Of a DNA stretch of 47,218 nucleotides, positions 6,448 to 20,680 are shown piece after piece. Source of the stretch: an uncultured Collinsella sp. (lineage in GTDB: Bacteria; Actinomycetota; Coriobacteriia; Coriobacteriales; Coriobacteriaceae); NCBI GenBank assembly GCA_900548815.1, contig URLR01000008.1:1-47218 (forward strand). The letters run 5' to 3'. Position 1 is the stretch's first letter. Each line of letters begins with the position of its first letter. The translations under genes were made by a program, and so were the position numbers. Under the pieces are notes generated by a model. It searched no databases. It was not told the DNA's origin and saw nothing but the letters and a program-made list of their open reading frames with translations.

Positions 6448-6987
6448 ATGAAGGTTATTCTTCTCGATGAGATCAAGGGCAAGGGCGGCGAGGGTGACGT
6501 CGTAGAGGTCGCTCAGGGTTACGCTGAGAACTTCCTGTTCCCCAAGAAGCTCGCTGTTGCCGCCACCAAGGGCAACCTTAAGCAGCTTGACGAGCGTCGC
6601 AACAACATCGCCAAGCGCGAGGCCGTCCGTCTGGCTACCGCCAACGAGACCAAGGCTGCCTTCGAGGGCAAGACGGTCACCGTTGACGTCAAGGTCGGCG
6701 ACGAGGGCATCCTCTTTGGCTCCGTTACCGCCGCTATGATCGCTGACGCCATCAAGGCTCAGCTCGGTATGGACATCGACCGCAAGCGCGTCGAGCTCGG
6801 TAAGCCCATCAAGGTTGCCGGTGCCCACACCGTTGCCATCTCGCTGTATCGCGAGATCAAGGCCGAGGTTGTCGTTCTCGTCGGCGTTACCGCCGAGGAG
6901 CTCGCTGCCGAGGCTGAGGTCGAGGAGGCCGCTGAGGTCGCCGAGGCCGAGACCGCCGAGGTCGAGACTGAGGCTGCTGCCGAGTAG
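6448..6987 (+). CDS. rplI: 50S ribosomal protein L9 with long acidic tail
   Basis: 179 residues, against about 148-150 in most bacteria. The N-terminal domain is standard (MKVILLDEIKGKGGEGDVVEV, then GYAENFLFPKKLA), and a long helix leads to the C-terminal RNA-binding domain. The extra length is a 30-residue Ala/Glu tail after about residue 148, made of repeated VEEAAEVAEAE-like units. L9 binds 23S rRNA domain V near the L1 stalk. The tail is probably flexible and of unknown purpose; low-complexity slippage is a likely origin. AGAAGGGAG precedes the start, and a terminator follows at 7020. Confidence 0.93.
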   Translation: MKVILLDEIKGKGGEGDVVEVAQGYAENFLFPKKLAVAATKGNLKQLDERRNNIAKREAVRLATANETKAAFEGKTVTVDVKVGDEGILFGSVTAAMIADAIKAQLGMDIDRKRVELGKPIKVAGAHTVAISLYREIKAEVVVLVGVTAEELAAEAEVEEAAEVAEAETAEVETEAAAE

Positions 6988-7018
6988 CATTTGCTGCAAC
7001 GCAACAATCTTGTTCTAA

Positions 7019-7058
7019 GAAGGGCGCTCTGGGAAACCGGGGCGCCCTTTTGTTTTTT
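7019..7058 (+). terminator. Terminator of the rpsF-ssb-rpsR-rplI operon
   Basis: AAGGGCGC (from 7020) pairs with GCGCCCTT (ending 7049), followed by TTGTTTTTT. Confidence 0.85.
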
Positions 7059-7211
7059 GCGCTGAGTGAGTGTTGTGGTGAACGTCGCGTCAAAGTCCTA
7101 TATACAGGACCGTTCATCCGTTTGGTTCGGTGATGATTGGCGGCGCGCGGCGCGTTTTGGGACCGTGGCTGATACTATGGATGCTCGCAAGCGATATGAA
7201 TGAGGATGCTC

Positions 7212-8603
7212 ATGGCATATGACGATAGGGAGACCGGGCTGACGGTCGAGGACCGCGGCTCAAAGTTGGGTCTTCCCCAAAACCAAGATGCAGAGGCCAA
7301 TGTACTGGCCGCTATGCTGCTATCGCCCGAGGTGGTCGAAGAGGCCCAGGTCGAGCTGCAGCCCGATGACTTCTACCGGCCCATTCATAAGACCATCTAT
7401 ACCGCGATGGTCGATATGTACAACAGCCGCATTCCCATCGACTCCATCTCGCTGATCGATTACCTGCGAAGCATCAACAAGCTCGATGCCGTGGGCGGCG
7501 AGGCGTACATTTTGGAGCTGATGGGTCAGACCCTGTCGCTCGTCAACTGGCAGCACCATGCCGCCATCGTCCGTCGCGACTCGATGCTGCGCGAGCTGAT
7601 CGGCGCCACCAACGAGATCAACGCGCTGGCATATAATGCCCCCACCGACACCAAAGAGGTTGTCGAGCTGGCCGAGAGCAAGCTGCTCAAGGTTACGGCG
7701 CGCGAGGTCAAGTCGAGTTACAAGACGTTGACCGAGTTTATGGTCGAGGCCTATAACGAGGCCGAGGAAGTGTGCCAGGCCGGTGGCCAGGCTGCGGGCG
7801 TGCCCACGGGCTTCCCGTCACTCGACCGCATGCTCATGGGCTTCCGCGAGGGCCAGCTCATCATTATCGGCGCCCGCCCTGCCGTGGGTAAGACGTCGTT
7901 TGCCCTGAATCTGGCTCTCAACGCTGCCGCTGCTGGTTATACCGTCGGCTTCTTCTCGCTGGAGATGTCGGGCAAGGAAATTGCCCAGCGTCTGATTTGC
8001 GCCTATGCCATGATCTCGATCAGTGACTTCCGCATGGGCCGCATTAGCCCCGAACAGTGGGCCAATATCAACGAGGCCACGCAGACCTTGTCCAAGCTCG
8101 ATATTCTGATTGACGATACGCCCGGCACCACAGTGACCGAGATTCGCGCCAAGAGCCGCCGCATGCTCCATAACAAGGAGAAGGCAATCATCATCCTGGA
8201 CTACCTGCAGCTGGTGAGTCCTCCGCCGGGACGCCGCTCCGAGAGCCGTACCGTCGAGGTTTCGGAGATGTCGCGTGGTCTGAAGATCATGGCCAAGGAG
8301 CTCAAGATCCCGCTCATCGCGCTGTCGCAGCTCTCGCGTCAGGTCGAATCCCGTACCGGCAAGCGCCCGCAGCTTTCCGACCTTCGTGAATCGGGCTCCA
8401 TCGAGCAGGACGCCGATATCGTTATGTTCTTGGACCGCTCCGCCGACGAGGCCGAGGCCTCGCGCGACGATCGACCCGACGAGGGCGTTACGCGTATCGT
8501 CGTGGCCAAGAACCGTTCGGGCCCGATCGGCGACGTCGATCTGATGTTCCTGCCGGCATCCACCAAGTTCTATGAGCTTGATGGGGCACATGCCGAGGAG
8601 TAG
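7212..8603 (+). CDS. dnaB: Replicative DNA helicase DnaB
   Basis: 463 residues from ATG 7212, which has GAGGA five bases before it; in-frame ATGs at 7200 and 7206 are less well placed. The N-terminal helical domain (about 20-120) contains QNQDAEANVLAAMLLSPEVV. The RecA-like motor has Walker A GARPAVGKT (220-228), a Walker B block ending IIILDYLQL, and motif LSQLSRQVE with the arginine-finger region RTGKRPQLSDLRESG. A hexamer of this protein unwinds DNA at the fork and works with DnaG primase. No intein or insertion is seen. It follows the S6 operon terminator, the usual place for dnaB next to rplI. Confidence 0.95.
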   Translation: MAYDDRETGLTVEDRGSKLGLPQNQDAEANVLAAMLLSPEVVEEAQVELQPDDFYRPIHKTIYTAMVDMYNSRIPIDSISLIDYLRSINKLDAVGGEAYILELMGQTLSLVNWQHHAAIVRRDSMLRELIGATNEINALAYNAPTDTKEVVELAESKLLKVTAREVKSSYKTLTEFMVEAYNEAEEVCQAGGQAAGVPTGFPSLDRMLMGFREGQLIIIGARPAVGKTSFALNLALNAAAAGYTVGFFSLEMSGKEIAQRLICAYAMISISDFRMGRISPEQWANINEATQTLSKLDILIDDTPGTTVTEIRAKSRRMLHNKEKAIIILDYLQLVSPPPGRRSESRTVEVSEMSRGLKIMAKELKIPLIALSQLSRQVESRTGKRPQLSDLRESGSIEQDADIVMFLDRSADEAEASRDDRPDEGVTRIVVAKNRSGPIGDVDLMFLPASTKFYELDGAHAEE

Positions 8604-8696
8604 GACAGGCGCCCGTTGCACGGGTATACTGGGAATGTTTTGTGCTTCTGCGTGCCGGCGTGGCGCGTAGACAGGCCATGAATGTAAGGAGTAAAC

Positions 8697-9983
<1,287 letters not shown>

Positions 9984-10005
9984 TCGGGACTATTTGGTTA
10001 TTGCG

Positions 10006-10047
10006 ATATACCCCTTTGCAGCCCGGACGGGCGGCCGAGGGGTATAT
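10006..10047 (+). terminator. Hairpin after purA, likely terminator
   Basis: ATATACCCCT (10006-10015) pairs with AGGGGTATAT (10038-10047) around a GC-rich loop that can fold further. The tail TTGCTTG is a weak T-run, so termination may be partial and purD may be read through. Confidence 0.55.
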
Positions 10048-10101
10048 TTGCTTGCAAAGGGCTCGCGCGGAGCGGGCCGTTAATCCATAGAGGAGGCACC
10101 C

Positions 10102-11406
<1,305 letters not shown>

Positions 11407-11427
11407 AATCCGAGAGGAATGAGACGG

Positions 11428-12123
11428 ATGGACGAGAAGAACGAAGAGCTCGTGGACGCGCAGATCGTCGAAGAGGACAGCCGCATGTATGGGCACGCCG
11501 AGGGCGAGCCTGGTGGCGAGGTCGCTGACGAGCCGGCGCTGGTGCTGGGCGACGACGACCCGCACGATGCCGAGCTGCACGAGAAGATTCTTTCGGAGGA
11601 GTGTGCCTGGAAGGGCAAGATCCTCAACGCCCACCGTCTTGAGGTTGAGCTGCCCAACGGTCACCGCAGCGCCCGCGATATCGTTCGCCATCCGGGTGCG
11701 GCGGCCGTTGTGGCACTGACCGAGAGCGGCAAGATCGTACTGGTGCGTCAGTACCGCACCGCTATCGACCGCGTGACGGTCGAGATTCCTGCCGGCAAGC
11801 TCGATCCAGGCGAGGACCCGCTCGATTGCGCCAAGCGCGAACTGCATGAGGAGACGGGCTTTAGGGCTGGTCGTATTCGCTTTTTGACGTCGATTGTCAC
11901 GTCCTGCGGTTTTTGCGATGAGATTATCCACATCTACTTGGCTACCAAGCTCGAGTTTGATGCGCCCAACCCCGATGATGACGAGTTTGTCAACGTGGAC
12001 CTGGTGCCGCTGCACGAGCTGATCGACGCCGTACTCGACGGCAAGATCGAAGACGCCAAGACCGTCGTAGGCGCCTTGGCCTGTGACAGCATCGCACACA
12101 GGCTGGGCGGAACTGAGCTTTAA
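11428..12123 (+). CDS. NUDIX hydrolase (ADP-ribose pyrophosphatase-like) with acidic N-terminal extension
   Basis: 231 residues. The Nudix box is complete: G-x5-E-x7-RELHEETGF within IPAGKLDPGEDPL..., which binds the metal and diphosphate. The fold and LVRQYRTAIDRVTVEIPAGKLD resemble ADP-ribose pyrophosphatases (NudF/YqkG-like), which split ADP-ribose to AMP and ribose-5-phosphate. The first 55 residues are strongly acidic (DEKNEELVDAQIVEEDS...) and are not part of that family; they may be disordered. GAGAGGA lies nine bases before this ATG; the ATG at 11419 abuts the site and is less likely. The likely neighbour in one transcript is purD. Confidence 0.85.
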   Translation: MDEKNEELVDAQIVEEDSRMYGHAEGEPGGEVADEPALVLGDDDPHDAELHEKILSEECAWKGKILNAHRLEVELPNGHRSARDIVRHPGAAAVVALTESGKIVLVRQYRTAIDRVTVEIPAGKLDPGEDPLDCAKRELHEETGFRAGRIRFLTSIVTSCGFCDEIIHIYLATKLEFDAPNPDDDEFVNVDLVPLHELIDAVLDGKIEDAKTVVGALACDSIAHRLGGTEL

Positions 12124-12133
12124 AAGCGAGGGC

Positions 12134-12173
12134 GACCCTGGGGCAAACGCTACTGATTATTTGCCCCAGGGTC
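12134..12173 (+). terminator. Terminator after the NUDIX gene
   Basis: GACCCTGGGGCAAA (12134-12147) pairs perfectly with TTTGCCCCAGGGTC (12160-12173) around 12 bases. The tail TTACGTTATTGTTTT is broken, so efficiency is uncertain. Confidence 0.6.
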
Positions 12174-12203
12174 TTACGTTATTGTTTTATCTCCGAGGAC
12201 TGC

Positions 12204-13976
12204 ATGTTTAAGAGGTTTCTTTCGTATTACGAGCCCCAGATGGGGCTTTTTGTTGCTGATACTGTTTGTGCTCTGGTGCTTGCCGCCATTGACCTGGCGT
12301 TCCCCATTATCCTGCGCAATTTGACCGGTGGGCTGTTTACTCAGGGTCAGGCTGCCATTATGCAGGCGCTCGGCATGATCGCTGTGGGCTTGGTGTTGAT
12401 GTACACCGTCCGCTGCGCCTGCCGCTACTTTGTGAGCTATTGGGGTCACGTGATGGGCGCACGCATGGAGTCCAAGATGCGCGAGGACCTGTTCGACCAG
12501 TATGAGCGCTTTAGCTTTGCGTACTTCGACCACAACAGCTCGGGCGACATGATGAGCCGCGTGGTCAACGACCTGTTCGATATCTGCGAGGCGGCGCACC
12601 ACGTGCCCGAGTGGATCATCATCTGCGGCATCGAGATCATCGGCTCGTTTGTGATCCTCTTTACCATCGCCCCGGTGCTGGCGCTTGCCATGGCCGTGGT
12701 GACGGCGGCGTTTGCGGTCATCATGTTTTGGCAGAACATGCGCATGCGCGAGGTCTTTAGCGACAACCGCAAAAAGATCAGCAGCATCAATGCACAGCTG
12801 CAGGATTCGCTGGCGGGCATGCGCGTGGTCAAGAGCTTTGCCAATGAGGAGACCGAACGCTTCAAGTTCCGCGCCTCCAACAATCGCTATCTTTCGTCCA
12901 AGGAGAACATGTATCACGCCATGGGCGTCTATACCGCGACGTATGGCCTGCTCTCGGGTGTGCTCTATGTGATCGTGGTGCTGCTGGGCGGCTGGCTGGT
13001 CGCCCAGGGACAGCTGCAGGCGGTCGATATGGCGACCTTTGCACTCTATATTTCGCTGTTCTGCACGCCGCTTGAGACGCTCGTCAATTCGGCCGAAACG
13101 TATCAGAAGGCTATCGCCGGCTTTAAGCGTATGGACGAGGTACTCTCGACCGCGCCGGATATCCAGGACAAGCCGGGCGCTACGGATCTGCAGGTGACTG
13201 CCGGCGCCGTGGAGTATCACGACGTGTGCTTTAACTACGAGGATGTTGAGCTGGGCGAGGGCGATGCCGACGAGCGTCCCGTTATCGACCATATGGACCT
13301 GTCCATCAAGCCCGGGCAGACCATCGCTTTGGTTGGCCCTTCGGGCGGCGGCAAGTCCACAACCTGTTCGCTGCTGCCGCGCTATTATGACGTGGCTGCC
13401 GGATCCATTAGCATCGACGGCCAGGACGTGCGTGATGTGACGCAGCAGAGCCTGCGTCGTGCCATCGGCCTGGTGCAGCAAGATGTGTACCTGTTCGATG
13501 GAACGATCGGCGAGAACATCGCCTACGGCAGGCCGGGCGCTACGGCAGGAGAGATCGCCGAGGCCGCCCGTCGCGCCAACATCGATGCCTTTATCGAGTC
13601 GCTTCCACAGGGCTATGACACGGTCGTGGGCGAGCGCGGCAGCCGTCTTTCGGGCGGACAGAAGCAGCGCGTTGCCATCGCGCGTGTGTTTCTCAAGAAC
13701 CCCAAGATTCTGATTTTGGACGAGGCGACGAGTGCTTTGGATAACGAGAGCGAGGAGGCGGTGCAGGAGTCACTCGAAGAACTGGCGCGCGGCCGCACCA
13801 CGATTATCATCGCCCACCGTCTTTCGACCATTAAGCATGCCGATGAGATTGCGACCGTTGAGCATGGTCGCGTTGTGGAGCGTGGCACGCACGAGGAGCT
13901 TCTCGCCCGTGGCGGCACCTATGCCCGTTACTATCGAATGCAGTTCGAAGGTGCGCGTGCGCACGAGCTCGACTGA
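12204..13976 (+). CDS. ABC exporter, fused membrane and ATPase domains
   Basis: 590 residues, the standard half-transporter length. Six transmembrane helices lie in residues about 15-310, starting MFKRFLSYYEPQMGLFVADTVCALVLA. The ATPase domain has Walker A GPSGGGKST (from 378), signature LSGGQKQR (from about 484), Walker B ILILDEATSALD (from about 502) and the H-loop AHRLST. All catalytic residues are intact, so it probably works as a homodimer; a partner half-transporter is not next to it. Lipids, peptides or drugs are typical substrates of this family and none can be chosen. The conserved membrane protein gene starts 20 bases downstream and probably shares the transcript. Confidence 0.88.
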   Translation: MFKRFLSYYEPQMGLFVADTVCALVLAAIDLAFPIILRNLTGGLFTQGQAAIMQALGMIAVGLVLMYTVRCACRYFVSYWGHVMGARMESKMREDLFDQYERFSFAYFDHNSSGDMMSRVVNDLFDICEAAHHVPEWIIICGIEIIGSFVILFTIAPVLALAMAVVTAAFAVIMFWQNMRMREVFSDNRKKISSINAQLQDSLAGMRVVKSFANEETERFKFRASNNRYLSSKENMYHAMGVYTATYGLLSGVLYVIVVLLGGWLVAQGQLQAVDMATFALYISLFCTPLETLVNSAETYQKAIAGFKRMDEVLSTAPDIQDKPGATDLQVTAGAVEYHDVCFNYEDVELGEGDADERPVIDHMDLSIKPGQTIALVGPSGGGKSTTCSLLPRYYDVAAGSISIDGQDVRDVTQQSLRRAIGLVQQDVYLFDGTIGENIAYGRPGATAGEIAEAARRANIDAFIESLPQGYDTVVGERGSRLSGGQKQRVAIARVFLKNPKILILDEATSALDNESEEAVQESLEELARGRTTIIIAHRLSTIKHADEIATVEHGRVVERGTHEELLARGGTYARYYRMQFEGARAHELD

Positions 13977-13995
13977 TTGATATGACAGGAAGTTT

Positions 13996-14961
13996 ATGGC
14001 TGACAAGAACCCTTTGACTCCGGAAGAAGTGACGGAGTTATTCTCCGAAATCGATGCATCCGGTGTCTTGGATCCCACGCTTGCCAAAAAGCGCACCGAG
14101 CGCATGCGCGAGAAGGAGGCGGCGGCCAAGCGCGGTGACAAAGCGGCGCTAGCGCAGCTGCGCAGCGAGGACCGCGCGAGCCAGGCAAAGCATATCGACC
14201 CGCTGTCCGAGGACGATCCTTCGGGCTCGCAGGTGAGCCATACCATTACGAAGACCGCGATGGCCGTGGTTATCGGCATCTTGGTGCTGATCGTGGGCAT
14301 GCAGATTGGCTACGGTGTGATGCGACGCCTGAACACCGCGAACCTCTCCGAGAGCGTTTCGGTCGATACCGTCTCGACCGCGCTCAAGGGTGGACTCGAA
14401 TGGGGCAATGGCTTTACGCAGTTCCCGCTCGACTTTACCGTCGATGAAGCCGATGAACGCACGGGCACGGTCGAGGTGACGGTGTTGGACACATCGTCTG
14501 CCAACGAGCTCGAGCTGCTGTCCAACGGGCAGATTCAGGCCGCGGCGCTTGCGACCAACGCATTGCTCAACGATAAGATCGACCGCGTGGTGTATAACGT
14601 TCACGCCTATATCGACGAGGATAGCAACATTCAGCACGATTCCTTCTTTGGCATGTTCCCCGCGCGCGGCCACCAGAGCGCCATTTTGACGTTCGTGTGG
14701 ACCAAGAGCTCATCCAACGCCACGAGTATCGACTGGAAGATGCGCATCGTGAGTATGGATGACACCATCGCCGAGCGCATTCAGAAGCAGGTGAACTCGG
14801 TGTCGTCGTTGATTGAGGACCCGGTGGTGAGCCAGACCAAGATTGACGAGGAAAAAGCCGAGCGCGATCTGGAGCATCGTCTACATGGCCGCGAGATTTT
14901 CCGCGGCGGCAAGCCCGATCGCACACCGTCCGAACTGCTGGAGCAGGACAAGAAAAAATAA
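13996..14961 (+). CDS. Conserved single-pass membrane protein of unknown function
   Basis: 321 residues that I do not recognise by family. The first 85 are cytoplasmic and charged, with an Arg/Lys/Glu-rich likely coiled stretch (LAKKRTERMREKEAAAKRGD). One transmembrane helix (about 88-112, MAVVIGILVLIVGMQIGYGVM) follows. The rest, about 200 residues, is outside the cell, mixed alpha/beta, and ends in a charged tail (about residues 280-321). It follows the ABC exporter by 20 bases and ends at a terminator, so an accessory role in that transport system is possible but unproven. Confidence 0.55.
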   Translation: MADKNPLTPEEVTELFSEIDASGVLDPTLAKKRTERMREKEAAAKRGDKAALAQLRSEDRASQAKHIDPLSEDDPSGSQVSHTITKTAMAVVIGILVLIVGMQIGYGVMRRLNTANLSESVSVDTVSTALKGGLEWGNGFTQFPLDFTVDEADERTGTVEVTVLDTSSANELELLSNGQIQAAALATNALLNDKIDRVVYNVHAYIDEDSNIQHDSFFGMFPARGHQSAILTFVWTKSSSNATSIDWKMRIVSMDDTIAERIQKQVNSVSSLIEDPVVSQTKIDEEKAERDLEHRLHGREIFRGGKPDRTPSELLEQDKKK

Positions 14962-14966
14962 GACGC

Positions 14967-15008
14967 CATCATCCCGCGTGAGCCACAAGCCCCGCGGGAT
15001 GATTTTTC
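14967..15008 (+). terminator. Terminator of the ABC exporter operon
   Basis: ATCATCCCGCG pairs with CGCGGGATGAT (14993-15003) and is followed by TTTTTCT. Confidence 0.85.
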
Positions 15009-15103
15009 TGGGACGGGGATTAAAAAACATTATGCATAGAAAGTCATAATTATCATTTCGTAAACATTTCGATGAAATTAACGCCATGAGGCATGCTTGC
15101 GGT

Positions 15104-15109
15104 TACAAT
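15104..15109 (+). promoter_or_regulatory. Possible -10 box of the carAB promoter
   Basis: TACAAT lies 22 bases before the PyrR-type hairpin. The -35 region is poor (ACGCCA or nearby TTAACG with a long gap). The call rests mainly on position. Confidence 0.35.
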
Positions 15110-15130
15110 ACCGCGAGGCCTAACTACACA

Positions 15131-15163
15131 CCTTTAAGCCGGTCCTGTGAGACCGGGAAGGAG
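15131..15163 (+). promoter_or_regulatory. PyrR-type binding hairpin overlapping the carA ribosome binding site
   Basis: CCTT at 15131 pairs with AAGG at 15158-15161, CCGGT pairs with ACCGG, and the loop reads CCTGTGAG. The upper-stem/loop CCGGTCCTGTGAGACCGG and outer CCTTTAA...AAGG match PyrR sites of pyr leaders in Gram-positive bacteria. The Shine-Dalgarno sequence AAGGAG (15158-15163) is part of the outer stem. Binding of PyrR with UMP or UTP would therefore hide the ribosome binding site, as reported for mycobacterial pyr mRNA. No terminator hairpin lies between this site and carA. Confidence 0.8.
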
Positions 15164-15167
15164 AATT

Positions 15168-16607
15168 ATGGCGAACAACCATACCGCGGGCGCTGCCGCC
15201 CGCACCTTCGCGCCCAGCGAGCTTTGCCAGCGTATGCTGGCCAAAACCAGCAAGGGCACCTGCGGTCCCTGCATCCTGTATCTTGAGGATGGGACCATTT
15301 TTTATGGACGTGCATGCGGCGCCGAGGGCACCGCGACCGGCGAAGTTTGCTTCAACACCTCGCTCGAGGGCTACTTTGAGGTCATGACCGACCCGAGTTA
15401 TGCCGGCCAAATCGTAACCATGACCTATCCGCAGATCGGCAACTACGGTATCGACGAGACCGACGTCCAGTCGGCCTTCCCCGGCGACGCCGTGCGCCCT
15501 GCGAGCGCTCCGGCCATGCGCGGCATGATCGTTCGCGACATGTGCGCCACGCCTTCTAACTGGCGCTCGGCCGTCAGCGTGCCGGAGTACCTGCGCGCTC
15601 ACGGCATCGTCGCTATCGAGGGTGTCGACACTCGCGCCCTGGTGCGCCACCTGCGCGACAATGGTTCCAAGATGGGCATTATTTCGACCGAGATCTTCGA
15701 CGTCGACGAGCTTGCCGAGCGTCTGACCGCAGCGCCCACGCTGGTAGGCGAGAACCTGGTCAAGACCGTGAGCTGCCCTGAGCCCCACGCCTTTGCCGCC
15801 GTCGACCTGCCTGCCACGCATGACTTTGCGCTTACGGCTGCCGCTCCTGCCCGTCACAAAGTGGTCGCCTACGACTGCGGTGTGAAGCGCGGCATTCTGG
15901 AGGGCCTGGTGCGTGCCGGCTGCGATCTTACCGTCGTGCCGTGGGATACGCCAGCTCAGCAGGTGCTCGACATGAATCCCGATGGCGTCTTTTTGTCCAA
16001 CGGCCCCGGCGACCCCGACGCCGTGGTGGAGACCTACGAGCAGGTGCAGCAGCTGATCGGCAAGGTGCCGGTCTTTGGTATTTGTCTTGGTCACCAGATG
16101 ATCAGCCTGGCCTGCGGCGCCCAGATGGAAAAGCTTAAGTTCGGTCACCGCGGTGGCAACCAGCCGGTCATGAACCTGGTAAGCCGTCGCGTGGAGATCA
16201 CCGCACAAAACCATGGCTTTGGCCTGCTGTTCCCCAGCTTGGGCAAGCTTGTCCCCGAGCTTTCCGGCGGCGAGACCGAGCATGCGGCCGATGGAGATCT
16301 GCGCGTCTGGGTGCGCCGCGGAATCGCGCCGGTCGTGATGAACGAGCGCTTTGGTCGCATTCGCCTGACACATGTGAACCTCAACGACGGCACCGCCGAG
16401 GGCATCCAGCTGCTCGACGCCCCGTGCTTCTCGGTCCAGTACCACCCCGAGGCCTCGCCTGGCCCCACCGATGCCCACTATCTCTTTACCGCCTTTACGC
16501 GACTCATGGACGGCGAGGAGAGCTACCTGGACATCGACACCGCGAAGGACCGCCTTGCCGGCTGGAACTTTGCTGAGTCCGAGACCGCTGAGACCGAGGA
16601 GAACTAA
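15168..16607 (+). CDS. carA: Carbamoyl-phosphate synthase small subunit
   Basis: 479 residues, about 100 more than most CarA proteins. It takes ammonia from glutamine and passes it to CarB for carbamoyl phosphate, used for pyrimidines and arginine. The catalytic Cys306 sits in FGICLGHQ, and the His/Glu pair in YHPEASPG. There is a roughly 35-residue N-terminal extension before LYLEDGTIFYGRACG, and an extra 35-40 residues between QNHGF and LTHVNLNDGT in the glutaminase domain. The rest of the surplus is a C-terminal tail after LFTAFTRLM. The ATG at 15168 is set by the PyrR-controlled AAGGAG. It ends one base before carB. Confidence 0.94.
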   Translation: MANNHTAGAAARTFAPSELCQRMLAKTSKGTCGPCILYLEDGTIFYGRACGAEGTATGEVCFNTSLEGYFEVMTDPSYAGQIVTMTYPQIGNYGIDETDVQSAFPGDAVRPASAPAMRGMIVRDMCATPSNWRSAVSVPEYLRAHGIVAIEGVDTRALVRHLRDNGSKMGIISTEIFDVDELAERLTAAPTLVGENLVKTVSCPEPHAFAAVDLPATHDFALTAAAPARHKVVAYDCGVKRGILEGLVRAGCDLTVVPWDTPAQQVLDMNPDGVFLSNGPGDPDAVVETYEQVQQLIGKVPVFGICLGHQMISLACGAQMEKLKFGHRGGNQPVMNLVSRRVEITAQNHGFGLLFPSLGKLVPELSGGETEHAADGDLRVWVRRGIAPVVMNERFGRIRLTHVNLNDGTAEGIQLLDAPCFSVQYHPEASPGPTDAHYLFTAFTRLMDGEESYLDIDTAKDRLAGWNFAESETAETEEN

Positions 16608-16608
16608 T

Positions 16609-19923
<3,315 letters not shown>

Positions 19924-19938
19924 TTGACCTGGCCGGCC

Positions 19939-20019
19939 GGGGCGGAGGGGGCCGAATTTCCCCCTTCGCTCCGGCTGCAAGCAGAGTCGCTCAGGAGGAA
20001 ACTCGGCCCCTCTTGCCCC
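19939..20019. repeat. Conserved-loop hairpin element, copy 1 (after carB)
   Basis: Outer arms 19939-19961 and 19997-20019 pair at 19 of 23 positions. The apical part reads CTTCGCTCCGGCTGC then AGAGTCGCTCAG. Copy 2 at 25399-25486 has a different stem but nearly the same apical sequence in the same direction. It may also terminate carAB transcription, though there is no clear T-run. Confidence 0.75.
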
Positions 20020-20107
20020 GACGCACTGTGTCTAGACGGATTGCACCTCCTGTTTTTAGAGATAAATACCATTTAGCGGTGATATTCAACCGTTCAAGAT
20101 ATTATGT

Positions 20108-20143
20108 AATGGCATATTACGTCATATGACGTAATATGCCATT
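20108..20143. promoter_or_regulatory. Perfect 36-bp palindrome upstream of the PTS operon
   Basis: The 36 bases equal their own reverse complement. The half-site is AATGGCATATTACGTCAT. It lies 46 bases before the EIIB start, has no loop and no T-run, and is AT-rich, so an operator for a dimeric regulator fits better than a terminator. The GntR-type gene at 22298-23053 is the obvious candidate binder. Confidence 0.75.
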
Positions 20144-20189
20144 AGCAGTCAAGGATGATTGTCTGTGTTCAAGTCGAGAAAGGGGCAAA

Positions 20190-20666
20190 ATGATTAAACT
20201 GTGTCGCGTCGATAGCCGGTTAGTGCATGGGCAGACCGTGTTCTCTTGGTATCCAACGCTTGAAGCAAACGCTATTCTTGTGGTTTCAGATGAGTACGCC
20301 GCAAGCAAAGAGCGAATTCAAGCGCTGCGAATTGCAAAACCCGCTGATGCCAAATTGGTTGTCAAAAGTGTAGAAGATTCCATCGTGGCCCTTAACGGAA
20401 GCGCGGTGGATAAATACGAGCTAATTGTTGTTGCGGGAAATGTACATGACGCCTGTGAAGTTGCGCGTGCGTGTCCAAAAATAACGTCTGTGAATTTAGG
20501 CGGCGCTCGACCGTTGGGGGATAGCGTAAAGGAGCTTGGCCCTGCTGTGCGCCTTTCCCAATCCGATATTAATGAAATTAAGAAAGCCATGGCTGATGGA
20601 ATCGAGTTCGAGGTAAGGCAGGTTGCTAGCGAGAAAAAACGCATCGTAACAAGTTTTGATTTGTAG
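20190..20666 (+). CDS. PTS mannose/sorbose-family EIIB component
   Basis: 158 residues. EIIB of this family takes phosphate from EIIA onto a histidine and hands it to the incoming sugar. The site is His13 in DSRLVHGQ. The start at 20190 has GAGAAAGGGG upstream; an in-frame ATG at 20136 lies inside the palindrome region and lacks a site. No EIIA of the mannose family (EIIA-Man) is in this operon, so it must come from elsewhere; the EIIA at 33923 is of the fructose/mannitol type. Codons and base content are visibly more AT-rich than in carB upstream. Confidence 0.88.
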   Translation: MIKLCRVDSRLVHGQTVFSWYPTLEANAILVVSDEYAASKERIQALRIAKPADAKLVVKSVEDSIVALNGSAVDKYELIVVAGNVHDACEVARACPKITSVNLGGARPLGDSVKELGPAVRLSQSDINEIKKAMADGIEFEVRQVASEKKRIVTSFDL

Positions 20667-20680
20667 GAAGAGGGAGAAAT

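Noticed and set aside
5227..6999. 590-residue reverse frame over rpsF-ssb-rpsR-rplI
   Set aside because: It is the shadow of four certain genes; composition is Leu/Gly/Asp/Val-rich with no motif.
7096..7111. GTCCTATATACAGGAC near-palindrome before dnaB
   Set aside because: Short with two mismatched bases and no similar copy near; cannot be assigned a role.
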